The position numbers were made by a program, and so were the translations under genes. From a virus: a stretch of 21,543 nt of DNA. The stretch is from positions 1 through 21,543 of IMG/VR virus record IMGVR_UViG_3300042544_000048; one strand, given 5' to 3'. Positions 21,179 through 21,543 of this stretch are shown here, one piece after another. Numbering within the stretch: position 1 is the stretch's first letter; each line of letters opens with the position of its first letter. The notes below the pieces were generated by a model, which ran no database searches, was not told the origin of the DNA, and was given only the letters and a program-made list of their open reading frames with translations.

Positions 21179-21346
21179 TTAGATGATCACCTTGAGCACG
21201 ACAAGGCAAGGGTCGCCACCTTGCTCCCACTCGGCTTCTTCGTCGATGGTCATGTACGGGTCGCCCTCGTGGGTGTTACAGAAGGGCGGGGATACCCAGC
21301 CTTCGTCAATGCCGATCTGTAGCCATGCGTCATAGTCAAGTTTCAT
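21179..21346 (-). CDS. Small acidic actinophage-type protein
   Basis: A 55 aa protein beginning MKLDYDAWLQIGIDEGWVSP and containing FCNTHEGDPYMTIDEEAEWEQGGDPC near the middle (shortened: HEGDPYMTIDEEAEWEQGG). It ends VVLKVII. Small proteins of this layout (Trp-containing helix, Cys-x-x-His, then a run of Glu and GGDPC) are common in actinobacteriophages and have no known function. The two Cys and the His may bind a metal or stabilise the fold. The ATG lies exactly 6 bases after TAGAAT, with no ribosome site, so a leaderless mRNA is likely. It is separated from the packaging operon by an AT-rich gap with its own promoter-like element. Confidence 0.8.
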   Translation of the reverse strand: MKLDYDAWLQIGIDEGWVSPPFCNTHEGDPYMTIDEEAEWEQGGDPCLVVLKVII

Positions 21347-21352
21347 GTTTGG

Positions 21353-21361
21353 ATTCTAACA
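21353..21361 (-). promoter_or_regulatory. Extended -10 promoter TGTTAGAAT, predicted leaderless
   Basis: TGT-TAGAAT is followed by exactly six bases (CCAAAC) and the ATG of the 55 aa gene. No ribosome site and no -35 are visible. It has the same geometry as the elements at 7835-7843 and 14579-14584. Confidence 0.55.
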
Positions 21362-21472
21362 TAAAGTTTGAAAAGGTTGGCGAAGTGAGCGTGATGGGAG
21401 AGGTCCGGCCCGCTCGTGTATACGCCTAATAAAATGATTTCTTTGCGGCCACTGAGGGCAGAACGCCAGGAC

Positions 21473-21513
21473 AAAAAAAGGGCCAGGCTTGGCGGGGGAA
21501 CCAAACCTGACCC
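21473..21513 (-). terminator. Intrinsic terminator of the upstream unit
   Basis: A 13-bp stem (GGGTCAGGTTTGG with CCAAGCCTGGCCC, two G-U pairs), an 8-nt loop and TTTTTTT directly after it on the minus strand. It insulates the window's genes from transcription entering from the right. Confidence 0.92.
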
Positions 21514-21543
21514 TCTCGTTTACCTAGACCGTTGGAAGTCCAG

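Larger units (their letters stand above)
21347..21543 (-). other. Non-coding leader region at right edge
   Basis: These 197 bases hold no gene on either strand that I can support. On the minus strand they run from the end of an unseen upstream unit through a terminator (21473-21513), an AT-rich stretch with TATTAGGCGTATACACG, and a promoter-like TGTTAGAAT just before the 55 aa gene. Confidence 0.6.

Noticed and set aside
1-21543. tRNA genes, integrase, attachment site or replication origin
   Set aside because: I saw no cloverleaf, no recombinase motif and no iteron clusters. The window holds only packaging, structural and a few accessory genes.

Overview
The window looks like the virion-structure half of a tailed phage (siphovirus) genome. 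Every credible gene is on the minus strand, so the map reads from right to left. The host is most likely an actinobacterium. That rests on family resemblance: a DUF6093-type head-tail stopper, an NrdH redoxin, a protease joined to a scaffold, and small early proteins of a kind common in actinobacteriophages. Base composition looks balanced rather than GC-rich, and several fibre-type proteins resemble those of aquatic phages. An aquatic actinobacterium is therefore a reasonable guess, but it is inference.

Layout, in transcription order. A strong terminator (21473-21513) ends whatever lies beyond the right edge. Two small genes follow (55 and 53 aa), then terminase small and large subunits, portal, capsid protease with fused scaffold, DUF2190 decoration protein and major capsid protein, closed by a UUCG-loop terminator at 14984-15010. 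Next come nrdH, a short stretch with RNA hairpins, and a large adhesin and fibre cassette (about 14.57 to 7.84 kb): a collagen-like protein, a stand-alone fibre N-domain, two further collagen-containing fibres, a small beta-rich protein, two glycine-rich adhesin-like proteins, and a 122 aa protein of a type common in aquatic phages. Head-tail adaptor, stopper, neck protein, tail terminator, a 96 aa protein and the tail tube follow. The tail assembly chaperone uses a -1 frameshift at T TTT TTA. The tape measure gene runs off the left edge.

The usual siphovirus order is therefore interrupted by the fibre cassette, which sits between capsid genes and connector genes. These proteins could be capsid fibres or receptor-binding proteins rather than ordinary distal-tail genes.

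The most distinctive non-coding signal is a recurring extended -10 promoter, roughly TGTGNTANNAT with no visible -35, in most gaps between genes and often overlapping the stop codon of the gene before it. At three sites the hexamer lies exactly 6 nt before an ATG, which predicts leaderless mRNAs. Two of the promoters flank short hairpin-bearing transcripts around nrdH. One of these carries a hairpin whose 9-nt loop, CACCTCCTT, equals the anti-Shine-Dalgarno end of 16S rRNA. That is the best candidate here for something undescribed.
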